From contig NC_080425.1 of assembly GCF_029873635.1 (NCBI RefSeq), forward strand, positions 42,416,890-42,480,889: a stretch of 64,000 bases of DNA, given 5' to 3'. The notes beneath the pieces are model-generated. The model saw only the letters and a program-made list of their open reading frames with translations, was not told the DNA's origin and ran no database searches. Shown here in pieces: positions 23,701-37,260 of this stretch. How positions within the stretch are numbered: the stretch's first letter is position 1; each line of letters opens with the position of its first letter. A program made the translations under genes and the position numbers. Source of the stretch: Malania oleifera. Lineage: Eukaryota > Streptophyta > Magnoliopsida > Santalales > Ximeniaceae.

Positions 23701-24876
23701 TCAATGTGACAGTCCAGCTGCATCCCCGAGTTGGGTCCTTCTCGGACACCTTATCCGGTTAAGTCCTTCTTGATGACATATGTCGCACGTGCTCCTCTTC
23801 CTACCTTCCTTTGCGTTCATCTCATTGTGTATACGTGAGCTCCTAGGCCGACCTTTATGTCGAGCATATGCAGGATTTTCCTATATAGTCGGCAACGAGG
23901 ATGCTGACTAGTACGCCTCGTGCATAATCGGATGAAAATCCGCAGCATATGTCGCATAGTGCTCTGCAGTGCTCCAACATGACTCAACGTACTGCATAGC
24001 GTTCAGTCGTGTTTCTGCACATGCAGCGAGAAGGTGGGAGTAAGGAAAGTGTAATGCTTGCCACTTCCCATATGAGTATTCGCGTCTACCCTTAATTCTC
24101 AAAGTTTGGATGTTGTTTCCTTAATGGGGCTCCAACTGCGCTGTTGTGATGCTAAACCTACCCTTAGAACGGTTGAATGTCGTGACTCGATGTCCGGTTG
24201 CCTTCAACTTCATTCTTTCCATCGCTAGCAATATATGGGGAGTGAATGCAATTCCTCCCGATATTGCGTTATGAGTAGCCTCACGTCGTCTATTGAAATA
24301 ATGTGCAACACGATAAAGTTTCAATTGCACAAGGGCTGTTATTGGGAGGCTACGAGCGCCTTTCAAGAAGGCGTTGAAACATTCCACAAGGTTAGTGGTC
24401 ATGTTCCCATACCTTCTTTCACCGTCATGGCATTGAGTCTACATATAAGGAGGGATCTAATCGAAAAACGACTTCGATGGTTCCCCACCCTCATCGAATA
24501 TCCTCTCCATTCACATATTAAATTTTCTTACACGATGGTCCCTTCCCGCTCGCTTAGCCATATACTTAAGATTGACACTGTGTACTTTTGTGCTAAAGTT
24601 GCTGACCACGTGTTGAAGGCAATCAGTGGTGGCCATGTGGTGGTTGCCAATCAGGATTGTGTTGTACTGTAGCGAGAATTCCTAGATGTCGATCTGATAT
24701 AAGGCAAGTGTCGTCCCTATCAGTAATGGAATGAAGACAACATAGAAATCAATTCCATGTGTCTAGACTTTCCTCTTGAACAATAGCAAATGGAAGGGAA
24801 AATATTTGCCTATTTGCATCCGGGCACATCGCAATTAGAAGTTTACCCTTGTACTTACCGTATAAGCGTATCCCGT
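23701..24876 (-). pseudogene. MULE transposase, C-terminal two thirds (DDE core, SWIM finger, zinc knuckle)
   Basis: Minus-strand continuation of the transposase gene after the Athila insertion. It starts at the element junction with RLYGKYKGK, just after the first catalytic Asp motif. It continues with AMCPDANRQIF, then LISDRHLGIL at about 24690 (second catalytic Asp region), then TTNLVECFNAFLKGARSLPI (about 24400) with the YFNRRR stretch, then a SWIM-type finger region GKWQALHFPYSHLLAACA (about 24050), where the usual Cys before SH is Tyr. A CCHC-like knuckle CDICHQEGLNRIRC (about 23770) has Leu in place of His. The frame ends with a TGA at 23701-23703. A few frame changes and stops separate these blocks. 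MuDR-family transposases excise and insert the element in the nucleus. Confidence 0.8.
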
Positions 24877-26724
24877 TGACCGGTGCAAACTGCAAGTGCA
24901 CAGTATTGTAGTTTTATAATATAAAGATGTGTAGAGTATCATCCTCAGGGATTGATGTCTTAATTTTACCAAGTACCGAAATTTTACTAACCTTGATTTT
25001 ATTTAGAAAAATTAATAATTTTAGACTGTGAAATTTAAACAAAGCTACTTTAAACGAGCTATTCAGGAGAATTTAAAACTGGATACCGCGTGTCAAATTG
25101 ATGATGGTGAAAACTTCTAGGAAACCAATTTCACCTAGTTTCTCACTATGCTTTACTCATTTAACTAATTCAACTTCGTTTTCTCTATTTGTTAGCAAAT
25201 CACCAATTTTTCCAAAAGCCTCTTTCTATAGTCAATCAGAACCTATTCTTGTTTATTATTTAACATTAGAGTATGCAAATTAATAACGCAAGAACGTAGT
25301 AAGACCCTCGATTTTTAATGCTACGTAGGTTCATACAAGTCTTTCGATCTCTCTATTTACCTACGCTGAATTATCCAAGATCTATCCTATAATCCCCCCT
25401 TTCAGAAGCAAATCACAAAACTAAAATCATTTAATTAATGGCCAGTTAATTAAAAGCATTAGGCACAGAATAACTCAAACAAACATTAATGAAAATTACT
25501 TCAGATTAGCATCAAAGAGCAAGTATAGTTCGAAACTGGCTACATCGTTTTCCTAGAATTCAAAAATTTAGTTCATTCCAAAAATTAAATTCAACATAAC
25601 AGATTTCACCATATTTTCTTTAATTTGGAGCGTACGGGAAAGATCAACACTCGCCGCACTGCCGTCGCGCGTCACGAACACCCCGAACACCGCCGTTGTT
25701 CGCCACCTTTCGATTCTGAAAAGATATTATTTTTGCGTGCTTCCAACTCTCCTTTGCTAGCTTTGTGTGTATCTTCGCAGCACCCCCAAAAGAAAACCAC
25801 AAGAAAGCTCCTTAAAAAAAATAATTTTTCCAAGAAACTCTCTGTGTTTTTGGCCTCCCTTGTGTGTCTAACCAACCAAAATCAATCCTTTCTTTTTTTT
25901 TTTTTATGGTGCGGCCTTCTCTCCAGCCCAGCGCACGCTGCCCCCCCCCCCCCCTTTCTCTTCTTGCGCACTGCTCTCCCCCAAGGAAACCCCCTTCTTT
26001 TACTTTTTCATTCCTTCCTTTCCTTTTGACTTTTCTTTCCTTTCTTTTGTCTTTCCATTCTTTTGTCTTTCCTTTCTTTGTACCCAGAACCTCACCCATA
26101 TGAGATGACCCGGCTGCATGGCTGGGTCACATCTCATTTTTTTATTTTTTTATTTTCTTTTTCTCTTTTTTTTCAAAGGTACACGAACTGCCCTCCTCTT
26201 TAAAGCCCACTTTCGACCCTCTTACAGCTCATAACTCTCAAAACTTAAAACAAAAAAGATGTAGAACTCTTTTTCAGATTTTCCTATAATTTTGAATCAG
26301 TTCAATCGGAGCTCGGATGAGAAAGTTACGCCAAGATTACGAAGAATTGTCGAAATAATCCATAAAACGGCGTATGCTAACTTCACGTCTGATTTCGATC
26401 TTGATGCATCCATTATTTAGCAAAATGCAAAACAAAAAAATTGTAGAACATTTTCTTATCTTTCTATGGCATCCTGAATAATCTAAATCGGAGGTTGGAT
26501 GAGAGAGTTACGCACAGATTAAAAAGTGTTGTCGGTTTTTGGCTTCCGATAGTTGCGCTACAAGAAAAAAAATACTAAAATTTCATAAATTACTTAATAA
26601 AACTCAAATATTATAAATAGAACATAATGTTAAAATATTGAGAGTAATTAGGCATTTAAATACAAAATAGGATTCCTAATGCATGATTTAAAGCACCTAA
26701 TTACGCAATTTAAGCGCGTAATCA
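24877..26724 (-). repeat. Athila 3' LTR (left in the window)
   Basis: About 1.85 kb. In window orientation it starts TGACCGGTGCAA and ends GCGCGTAATCA, and it pairs with 33905-35742. It includes CT-rich and poly-C tracts (about 25890-26080), which create spurious open frames on both strands. Confidence 0.95.
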
Positions 26725-26737
26725 CAGCCCCCAACTA
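26725..26737 (-). other. Athila polypurine tract
   Basis: On the minus strand AGTTGGGGGCTG sits directly next to the 3' LTR start TGATTACGCGC. Confidence 0.8.
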
Positions 26738-28479
26738 AAGTTTTGCTAGTCCCTAGCAAATAACGTGAATGCAATTCAGGGTGGTGTCATACCAATTTCA
26801 ATGAATGAATACATAGACAACACAACCATACCCTTTCACATACAGGAATATCACCAAATTACACACAAACTCATTCATACCCAATTCACGCAACTCCGAA
26901 GTAAGTTATTCATGCAAATCTCATCATTATATAGCCATTAAGAACAGTAAACTCACGTAAAATTAACCAGCGAGCACAATTAAGAGTTAATGTAGCCATA
27001 TAAATTCAAGTATAAATAGGCGAAATCTTGAAACACGTGTAATGTGTGTGACTCGTTACACCCAGGATATTCGTGGACACCTAAAGAACTGTCGCTTTGA
27101 CTCGGCCTAAATGGTATACCTTCAAAAACACTCAAAAAGGATGGGTTCACTCATCGTATGTGAGGAGGAGTGTCATGATCAAACATCCCACATACTGTAA
27201 GGAACAAAGGCTAAATGTATAGAGTGGACTAGTCTAAAAAGGATCAAGCCTATTTAGGAGGTGTCGGGTCCTTCACCCTAGCATCTCCTCACCTACTCGC
27301 CATGTCCAACCGAGACCACCCTAGATCAACTTATTCACGAACTAGGCATGAATACATCTGAGGCATTAGGCAGGTGAAGAGTCTTCATATGTGGATAACA
27401 TGCGTCTTGTCCTTGACTTTTGTTGTAGTTGTGTGGAGCAGGTATTAATCTTTCACCTCTTCTAGGGTATTTCTTTCTCTTTTTCTTTCTTCTACTCATT
27501 TTTAAATTTCTTTCTTTTCATGGTCAATTAGGACAATCATAACACTTCTTTTATTATTTTCATACCACCCATGTGCATTAAGCTCGAACAAGAGTCCATG
27601 AAATAAGTCTATTTCTAGGGGTGGTTCGGCCTTCACATCTTGAGTAGGCTACAAGACCTAAGTTTTTATCCCCCAACTAGATGTCACCTCTAGGCTAGCA
27701 ATTCAAAAACCAAGACTAGCGTACAAAGAGTATCCAGAAAAAATAGGAAAAGTTGAGTTTCATGAACTCTGAGTTGACGTCAAAACTCAAAAGAGCGATA
27801 AATGGCTCAACAGTACCTCACAAGGTGTCAAAGTCTCCACGGGTGCTCTCTCAGTGTTCACAAGGAACCCTAAGTGCTATAAGTCACGTGAACGTGTATT
27901 TTTTTAGCCTCAAGAGATGCCATATAGATACAAGAGTTTATATAGCCAGATTAACACAATTGCACTATCAATCAACTTTCAATGAGTTACGATTCCTAGT
28001 TTAGCCATATAAATAGAAACTACACATAAATGACCCAGTGTGTACTCCTAGGTTATATGCAGGTATATGAAGGGCATAAGTAGCGTCACGCATGGCCTAA
28101 TCATCCATATTCACACATTTTTTTTTCAATGTTATTCAAAAATGAGAAAGATTGAAGAAAAGAAAGAAACTTCCCTGACTTATTGGTGAATCCGTAGAGG
28201 AATTAAGTTTTCAGCTCTGTACTCGTGCCAAATAAACCTGCATCAAAAATCTAATTTATTCAAAAGTGCATAGATAAATTAATAAAGTAATAAAGATAAA
28301 AGAAATAAACAAAGGAAAAACTCCTTGGGTTGCCTCCCATAAGCGCTTGTTTTAACGTCTCTAGCAAGACGTTTCAGCCTTCATCAATGAGGATCTCCAA
28401 AAGGAATAAATGCACAGTTCCTCTCCATTTGTTCTCCATAATAGTGCTTCAATCTTTGACCATTCGCTCTGAATATGTT
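26738..28479 (-). other. Athila 3' internal spacer (env-like position)
   Basis: This is the place where some Athila members carry an env-like frame. I see no substantial open frame and no recognisable env-like protein, only non-coding sequence. Confidence 0.6.
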
Positions 28480-31400
28480 CCCTGTCTTGTCCTTCTAGTC
28501 TATTGCTCCAAAAGGGAAAACTTTGTCAATTGTATAAGGACCTGTCCATCTTGACCTTAACTTACCAGGGAAGAGTTTTAATCGTGAGTTGAAAAGTAGA
28601 ACTTGCTGTCCTGGAGCAAACACACGCTTGAGAATTTGCTTGTCATGCCACTTCTTCGTACGTTCTTTGTAGATTTTTGCATTTTCATAAGCATCATTCC
28701 TAAACTCATCCATCTCATTCAATTAAAGAAGTCGCTTTTCCCCTGCTGCCTTCAAATCAAAATTAAGTTTCTTTACAGCCCAATAGGCTTTATGCTCCAA
28801 TTCCACCGGGAGATGACATGCTTTTCCAAACACTAATCGGTAAAGGGACATCCCGATAGGTGTTTTAAAAGCAGTGCGATATGCCCACAAAGCATCATCA
28901 AGTTTCTTTGCCCAATCCTTTCTATTAGAGTTAACCGTCTTCTCAAGGATGTTCTTGATTTCTCAATTTGAAATTTCAGCTTGGCCATTCGTTTGAGGAT
29001 GGTAGCCAAGTGCTATCTTATGCTTCACACCATATTTAGAAAGAAGATTGTCAAATAACTTGTTACAAAAGTGAGTCCCTTCATCACTAATAATAGCTCT
29101 TGGAGTGCCGAATCTTGTGAATATATTCTTATGCAGAAATTTGAGCACTACGTTTGCATCATTTGTTGTTGTAGCAATTGCTTCCACCCACTTTGACACA
29201 TAATCAACTGCTAACAAGATATAAACATAGCCAAAAAAAGGAGCGAACGGACCCATAAAATCTATTCCCCAAACGTCAAACAACTCAACCTCTAAGATGT
29301 TTTTCAATGGTAGCTCCTGACGTCTTGAAATATTTCCCATACGTTGGCATCGATCACAAGTTTTCGCCACAGTGTAACTATCACGGAAAATAGAAGGCAA
29401 AAAAAAAACCACTTTGAAGTACCTTAGCTGCTGTACGTGTTGCTCCAAAGTGTCCTCCATATGATGAGGAATGGCAATGATGAAGAATGGCGTGCATCTC
29501 TTCTTCTGGCACACATCTTCGGATGATTTGATCAGGGCATCTTTTGAATAGTAAAGGCTCATCCCAAAGATAATATTTCACATCATGTAGAAACTTCTTG
29601 CGTTGATGGTACGTAAGATTTGGTGGCAATACTTTGCAAGCTAGGTAGTTTACAATATCAGCGTACCAAGGAAACTTGATCTCACATGCAAATAACTGCT
29701 CATCAGGAAATGCTTCTTGGATCGTTGAGCCTGGTCTTACTTCCTCTTGCTTTAACTGAGAGAGATGATCAGCAACTAAATTTTCACTCCCTTTCTTATC
29801 GCGAATCTCCAAGTCAAATTCTTGCAAAAGCAAGATCCAACGAATCAACCAAGGCTTGGCATCCTTTTTGTCAAATAAATAGCGAAGTGCTGCATGATCA
29901 ATGAACACTATCACCTTTGTACCAATAAGGTAAGACTGAAATTTATCACAAGCGAACACCATAGCAAGCATCTCTTTCTCAGTTGTTGTATAATTTAATT
30001 GAGCATCATTTAATGTCCGTCTTGCATAATATATGGCCCTAAACAGTTTGTCTTGCCTTTGTCCTAACACTGCTCCAATTGCAAAGTCACTGGCATCACA
30101 CATGACTTCAAAAGGTTGACTCTAATCAGGTGCAGTCATAACTGGTGCTGAAATTAGTTTCTCCTTGATTGCGTTAAAGGCCTGCAAACAAACATCATTA
30201 AAGTCAAATACAGAATTTTTTTCAAGAAGATTACATAAAGGTTTAGAGAGTTTAGAAAAATCCTTTATAAACCGTCTATAAAATCCTGCATGTCCTAGAA
30301 AACTCCTGATTCCCTTCACGTTCTTTGGAGGTGGTAGTTTTTCTATGATTGCAATTTTGGCTCGATCAACTTCAATTCCTTTAGATGACACTCTATGGCC
30401 AAGCACGATCCCTTCTTGAACCATGAAATGACACTTCTCCTAGTTTAAGACTAGATTTTTATCTTCACATCTCTGCAAAACAAGGGTTAAATTATGCAAA
30501 CAATGATCAAAAGATGTACCAAAAACTGAAAAATCATCCATGAAAATTTCCATTATCTCTTCCACCATATCAGAAAAGATAGCCATCATGCAACACTAAA
30601 ATGTTGCTAGGGCATTGCACAATCCGAAAGGCATCCTCCTAAAAGCAAATGTTCCATAAGGGCATGTGAATATTGTTTTCTCCTGATCCTCGGGGGCTAT
30701 GGCAATCTGATTATGCCCCGAATAACCATCTAAGAAGCAATAATAGAAATATCCGGCCAATCGATCTAGCATTTGATCAATGAAGGGAAGTGGAAAATGA
30801 TCCTTCCTTGTTGCTTTATTCAACTTGCGGTAATCCATACATACACGCCACCCCGTGACTGCCCTTATAGGAATAAACTCATTGTTGTCATTTTTCACCA
30901 CCGTCATTCCACCTTTCTTTGGCACAACCTGCATTGGTCTTACCCATGGGCTATCTGAAATAGCATAAATAATTCCAGCATCGAGGAGTTTTAAAATTTC
31001 AGCTCTCACAACTTCCTTCATTGCTGGATTTAATCGTCTTTGGTGCTCGATTGACAGTTTGTAAAGTTCCTCCATTAAAATCTTGTGCATGCAAATTGAA
31101 GGACTTATACCTTTTATGTCAGAAATAGTCCATCCCAAGGCTGTCCTATGCTCCCTCAACACATGCAGCAGCTTTTCCTCTTCTTCCGATGTGAGCGATG
31201 CAGTGACAATAACTAGAAAGGTGTCGTTGTTCCCTAAGAATGCATAGCGAAGATGCTCAGGTAATTGCTTCAACTCTGGAGTTGTAGTTTGCTGCATCTT
31301 TTCTTTAGAAATTCCAGAATCCTTCTTTGTCACCATAGGTTCTATCCTCCCCACTTCATTGCTAATTGTTGTAACTTGTTGCAAAGCTCCCAAAGAAAAT

Positions 31401-32452
31401 ACACAGTGTAGAAATTCCTTACTAGCACAAGGTAAATCAGATTCACAAATAGTAGAATTATTAAAATGATAAACATGGGAAGAAGTAGTGATACACCGTT
31501 CTAGATGATTGGTTGGTACAACTTCTTGAAAGGCTTCTTCTATACATTGCTGCGTGATATCTACCCGAAAGCAAGTGTTTGGATCTTCTGGGAATCTCAT
31601 AGCTTGGTAGATGTTGAATATGACCTCTTCCTTGTTTACTCTCAATGTGAGCTCACCCTTTTGAACATCAATTAACGCCCTTCCAGTGGCCAAAAATGGT
31701 CGGCCAAGAATTAGTGGATCTTCTTGGTTTTCCTCCATATCTAACACCACAAAATCAGCATGAAAAATAAATTTATCCACCTTTACCAATACGTCTTCTA
31801 TGATTCCATGTGGATACTTGATGGATTGGTCTGCTAGTTGCAAAGAAATGGTTGTTTGTTTCATCTCTCCAAGTCCCAATTTCCTGCAAATAGAAAGTGG
31901 TATAAGATTAATGCTAGCTCCAAGATCACATAAAACTTTATCAAAAAATAAATTTCCAATAGTGCAAGGCAAAGTAAAACTCCCTGGATCTTTTAATTTT
32001 TGAGGCAATTTCTTTCGAAGAATAGCACTACACTCCTCAGTAAGCTTCACTGTTTCGAACTCGTCCAACCTTCTTTTCTTTGAAATGATGTCCTTCAAGA
32101 ATTTGACATAGTTTGGCATTTGTTCCAAGGCATCTGTAAAAGGAATATTTATGTGAATTTTCTTAAAAATAGCCAAAAACTTAGAAAATTGCTTATCTAG
32201 TTTTTGTTTTTGAAAACGTTGAGGATAAGGAAGTGGAGTAGAGAGAATAGGAGGATTGTCAGGAAATGAAATTGTTGGTGACATGTCAGTCTCTCTTGGT
32301 GTGTCATCCACCATCTCGTCTTCTTCCACTTTATTCTCGCCTTGGCCATTATTTTTAGTTGTAGGTGTGGACATGGTTTCCTTTGCTGGTGACTTCTCAA
32401 TTTCTCTTCCACTCCTAAGTGTGATGGCTTTGCATTGTTCCTTTGGATTCAT
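28480..32452 (-). pseudogene. Athila pol region: protease, reverse transcriptase, RNase H, integrase (fossil)
   Basis: The order is protease (DLGASINLIPLSICRKLGLG, about 31900), reverse transcriptase (about 31000-30100, RVCMDYRKLNKATRKDHFPL and FLGHAGFYRRFIKDFSKLSK), RNase H (about 30100-29750, [15 protein letters not shown]), integrase zinc finger and core (about 29500-28960, [17 protein letters not shown]), and an integrase C-terminal segment near 28700-28500 (RWTGPYTI). Broken in several places. Confidence 0.9.
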
Positions 32453-32489
32453 TTCGGTGTTGCTAGGAAAAGTTCCTCTCTGTTGAGAA

Positions 32490-33745
32490 TTTATAGTCGT
32501 GGCCAGTTGCCAATTTGCATTTCAAGATTCTTCATAGTGGCTCCCATATTGTTGCAATGAGTCTCGATGTTGTCTAGCCGTGAATCAGTCTTTTTAGACC
32601 TTGCTTTTGTCTCCTCAACAAATGATATCATGGCATCCTCAAGTGACATCTTCTTCTCACTTTGTTGACTATCAAGTCCTGGAGGAGGTTGCAGCACATT
32701 CCTTGTATTTCCATAAGACAATTCTCATAATTTCAAAGCCCAGGATGGTAATATTGTGGTACTGGATTACCCCTATAGTTGTAGTTCCGATTGTTGATGT
32801 ATTGAACCTGTTCATGACTCTCTTCATTGCTCGGATCTGTCCTACTTGTAGTTGCCATATATTCTGCACCTTGTGGTATCCTTTGGGTTGTCAAAGATGA
32901 AATCTGATGAGACAGAGAAGCAACTTGAGCTGAAAGTGCAGCAAATGGCTCCAATTCATGAATTCCAGCAACTTTCTTAGCCATAGTTCTTTCAGTTGGC
33001 CATTGATAGTTATTTGAGGCCATTTCTTCCAAAAGAGCAGTAGCACTCTTAGGTGTCTTTGACATCAAAATTCCCCCGGATGCAGCATCAACTAAAGTTC
33101 GCGTTTGCCCATTTAATCCATTATAGAACATTTGAATTTGCAACCAATCAGGCAATCCATGTTGTGGGCAGTGTCGAATCAAATCTTTATACCTTTCCCG
33201 TGCTTCATAAAGTGATTCCAAATCATGTTGCTTGAATTAACCAATCTCACTCCTGAGTTGAGCTGTTTTTGCAGGTGGAAAGAATTTAGCCAGAAATTTT
33301 TCAGCCATGTCCTGCCAACTAGTGATACTCCTAGGTTGTAGCGACTGTTCCAACCTCTTGCTTTGTCCCTCAAAGAGAAAGGGAATAATCTCAGTCTAAT
33401 GGTGTCTTCAGTAACACCATTGATCTTCACAGTATCACAAATCTCCGAAAACATCGCCAGATGGATATCGGGATCATCAAGCGGTGATCCACTAAATTGG
33501 GTCTGATGCACCATGCTGATTAATGCCGGTTTGAGCTCAAAATTGTTGGCATTAATGGGCTGGCGTCTGATACCCGATAGTTGTCATTCACAACTGGTCG
33601 CACATAATCCTTCAGGGCACTGGCTGCACGTTATCTTGTCCGTTCTCCTTGGCTACTACCCTCTTTTTCCTTAGTGCTCTAAGCGTTCTTTCAATCTCCG
33701 GATCAAAAGGAATATTGTCATGTGTTCTACCACTGCGCATCCAAC
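32490..33745 (-). pseudogene. Athila gag region (fossil)
   Basis: It contains the retrotransposon gag core (DDPDIHLAMFSEICDTVKIN, RLRLFPFSLRDKARGW) and a downstream segment rich in Asn, Tyr and Gln. It lies just inside the primer-binding site, as expected. Broken. Confidence 0.85.
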
Positions 33746-33881
33746 AAAAAAAAACACACTAGAAATATAGAAAAAAATAAAAATAAATAGAAAAGAAATA
33801 AATAAAAATATAAAAATAAAAATCTAAATTAAAATCAAGATTACTTTGTATCGATATTGGCAAAAATAAGAAAAACTCAAT

Positions 33882-33899
33882 CCCCGGCAACGGCGCCAA
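33882..33899 (-). other. Athila primer-binding site
   Basis: On the minus strand TGGCGCCGTTGCCGGGG lies a few bases inside the 5' LTR. This is the word typical of Athila/Tat elements. Confidence 0.9.
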
Positions 33900-33904
33900 A
33901 AACT

Positions 33905-35742
33905 TGACCGGTGCAACTTGCAAGTGCACAGTATCGTAGTTTTATAATATAATGATGTGTAGAGTATCGCCCTCAGGGATTGATGTCTTAATTTTACCAA
34001 GTACCGAAATTTTACTAACCTTGATTTTATTTAGAAAAATTAATAATTTTAGACTGCGAAATTTAAACAAAGCTACTTTAAACGAGCTATTCAGGAGAAT
34101 TTAAAACTGGATACCGCATGTCAAATTGATGATGGTGAAAACTTCTAAGAAACCGATTTCACCTAGTTTCTCACTATGCTTTACTCATTTAGCTAATTCA
34201 ACTTCGTTTTCTCTGTTTGTTAGCAAATCGCCAATTTTTCCAAAAGCCTCTTTCGATAGTCAATCAGAACCTATTCTTGTTTATTATTTAACATAAGAGT
34301 ATGCAAATTAATAACGCAAGAACGCAGTAAGACCCTCGATTTTTAATGCTACGTAGGTTCATACAAGTCTTTCGATCTCTATATTTACCTACGCTGAATT
34401 ATCCAAGATCTATCCTATAATCCCCCCTTTCGGTAGCAAATCATAAGACTAAAATCATTTAATTAATGGCCAGTTAATTAAAAGCATTAGGCACAGAATA
34501 ACACAAACAAACATTAATGAAAATTACTTCAGATTAGCATCAAAGAGCAAGTATAGTTCGAAACTGGCTACATCGTTTTCCTAGAATTTAAAAATTTAGT
34601 TCATTCCAAAAATTAAATTCAACATAACAGATTTCACCATATTTTCTTCAATTTGGAGCGTACGGGAAAGATCAACACTCACCACACTGCCGTCGCGCGT
34701 CACGAACACCCCGAACACCACCGTTGTTCGCCGCCTTTCGATTCTGAAAAGATATTATTTTTGTGTGCTTCCAACTCTCCTTTGCTGGCTTTGTGTGTAT
34801 CTTCGCAGCACCCCCAAAAGAAAACCACAAGAAAGCTCCAAAAAAAAAATAATTTTTCCAAGAAACTCTCTGTGTTTTTGGCCTCCCTTGTGTGTCTAAC
34901 CAACCAAAATCAATCCTTTCTTTTTTTTTTTTATGGTGCGGCCTTCTCTCCAGCCCAGCGCACGCTGCCCCCCCCTTTCTCTTCTTGCGCACTGCTCTCC
35001 CCCAAGGAAACCCCCTTCTTTTACTTTTTCATTCCTTCCTTTCCTTTTGACTTTTCTTTCTTTGCTTTTCTTTCCTTTCTTTTGTCTTTCCTTTCTTTGT
35101 ACCCAGCGCCTCACCCATATGAGATGACCCGGCTGCATGGCTGGGTCACATCTCATTTTTTTATTTTTTATTTTCTTTTTATCTTTTTTTTCAAAGGTAC
35201 ACGAACTGCCCTCCTCTTTCAAGCCCACTTTCGACCCTTTTACAGCTCGTAACTCTCAAAACTTAAAACACAAAAGATGTAGAACTCTTTTTCAGCTTTT
35301 CCCAGAATTTTGAATCAGTTCGATCGGAGCTTGGATGAGAAAGTTACGCCAAGATTACGAAGAATTGTCGAAATAATCCATAAAACGGCGTATGCTAACT
35401 TCACGTCTGATTTCGATCTTGATGCATCCATTATTTCGCAAAATGCAAAACATAAAAATTGTAGAACATTTTCTTATCTTTCTATGGCATCCTGAATCAT
35501 CTGAATCGGAGGTTGGATGAGAGAGTTACGCACAAATTAAAAAGTGTTGTTGGTTTTTGGCTTCCGATAGTTGCGCTACAAGAAAAAAAATACCAAAATT
35601 TCATAAATTACTTAATAAAACTCAAATATTATAAATAGAACATAATGTTAAAATATTGAGAGTAATTAGGCATTTAAATACAAAATAGGATTCCCAATGC
35701 ATGATTTAAAGCACCTAATTACGGAATTTAAGCGCGTAATCA
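33905..35742 (-). repeat. Athila 5' LTR (right in the window)
   Basis: About 1.84 kb, near-identical to 24877-26724. The poly-C tract is shorter in this copy. The 199-residue plus-strand frame at 34653-35252 is an antisense artefact of the LTR. Confidence 0.95.
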
Positions 35743-37260
35743 CCCCTCCACACATATAACGGGAGGGCAGTGACGAAAATCCTGAATAAATGCTGCAAAC
35801 GACCAAAATGGGAATACAAATGTTGCGGTGTGCTCGCTACTTGGAATAGGAGTCCACCTCCACTTGACTATAGTACCAGGATTGCACGCGCACATCGCTT
35901 CCATCCACTTCGGCAATGTTTGATAAGACATCTCCCAATCGCCAAATACTTGGATAATTGCCTTCTGTTTGCCTAATCAAACCTTCTTATACGAGATTGA
36001 ATAGCCAAAACGATGATTAATGAACTTTTTCAATGTGGCGATTGATGTCGATGCATCACCCCTGATCATATTCACAATCTCCCTAGCAATGAGGGACAGC
36101 GTGGTTTGGTTATGGTCCTACGAGAGAAGTTCCTTCAAACACGTGTGTGGACCACTATATTGGGTGATTTCGAATAATCGATGTTTCATCTGATACATTG
36201 CATGCACTCTTCATCTGCAATCAGGCTCCTTACACCTAGTAACCCATAACACTATGGTAGACTACAGAACGTGGAAGTCATAGTGGGTTAGAGCGTGGTA
36301 TATTCGTACTGCCACTATCAACTGATCCTTCGACCCGAATAACATCCCCTTACTTAGCGCAGATGATTCATCCCAACGAGTTACCCGTATAGGAAGCTCC
36401 TTATCACGTGACAAATCTGTAGCACGTGCGTCAATTAAACCGTACATAGGAGGTTCGTCCATCAGATGCGCATTGTACGTGGCATCATTCGTGGCACGGG
36501 GGGTTTGTTGACATCATCAGGGAACTTATTCGTCCCTTCACTCGTTTCCTACTCGTACATGTCATCATGTAAATCAACATCATTCGTAATGTTCATCTCC
36601 TCGTCTAACGCATTGTTCGCAATGGCGAACAATGATCTTGGACATTGTGCTAGAACTTCTTCGCAAACTACATGATCATTCGTGTGAAGATCATGCCTTT
36701 AGTACGTTTGCAGCTCGAACGACGATCCCGGACATTTGTTCAAATCCCCAACAGGCATCCCACCAACATCCGTACTCGTGTATGGTTCAATACCTTCTTC
36801 CGTAGTCATATCATAATGACGTGTCTGTTAGGTGTTTTCCTTCGCTTCAACCACACATGCTCGGTAGACGCCCGCGGTGACACCCATGTGAGGAATGATA
36901 TCGACATATAATTACATAGTTAAATATGTCGTACTTACACAATGTGCATCCAACACAATGCGCAGACCGTAATCATCAGTTACGGGAACAACCTCATAGA
37001 GGACTGTACCATTATACCCTCGCATAGGGTATCTTGCAGTCACTCATAATGCATATTGATCTGGATCAATATGCAAACATTGATATATCTTCGAGTACAA
37101 TTTATTTAATTTACACCTACGACCAATTCGAATTGGTCGAACCGGCGTAGTACTATAACTAACACCCTCTACTTCGGTAATAATTTCCCCCCCATATACA
37201 ACAATACCATCACTGGAACATTGCTCGAGCTTCTTGCCATTTAGAGATCGACCCTCAAGA
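35743..37260 (-). pseudogene. MULE transposase, N-terminal third
   Basis: Minus-strand first part of the same transposase. From about 37250 it reads ITEVEGVSYSTTPVRPIRIG and YNGTVLYEVVPVTDDYGLRI, then a probable intron donor GTAAGT near 36940. An acidic linker follows, then ELPIRVTRWDESSALSKGML and VAVRIYHALTHYDFHVL (about 36400-36270, MuDR DNA-binding region), then CKEPDCR and MKHRLFEITQYSGPHTC (about 36200, zinc-finger type). The last blocks are RFGYSISYKKVWLGKQKAI and FGDWEMSYQTLPKWMEAM, ending at the Athila junction in PPVICVEG. Family members read on into a D-G-x-x-L-Y-G motif, which is where the retroelement landed. Some stops and frame shifts are present. Confidence 0.78.

Larger units (their letters stand above)
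24877..35742 (-). mobile_element. Athila-lineage Ty3/gypsy LTR retrotransposon, full layout, broken
   Basis: Two long LTRs (24877-26724 and 33905-35742) flank an interior with primer-binding site, gag, pol and polypurine tract in minus-strand order. The lineage call comes from the primer-binding site (TGGCGCCGTTGCCGGGG), the integrase signature ([22 protein letters not shown]) and the protease (DLGASINLIP). Flanking pentamers are CCCGT (left) and CCCCT (right), a 5-bp target duplication with one difference. Coding regions have several breaks. The first 240 LTR bases compared by eye differ at about 8 positions, so the insertion is fairly young (of the order of 1-2 million years if a usual plant rate applies). 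Confidence 0.92.

Noticed and set aside
34653-35252. 199-residue plus-strand open frame (and its twin at 25625-26029)
   Set aside because: It lies antisense in the two Athila LTRs, is built of CT-rich and poly-Phe/Pro low-complexity sequence, and occurs because the LTRs are copies of each other.
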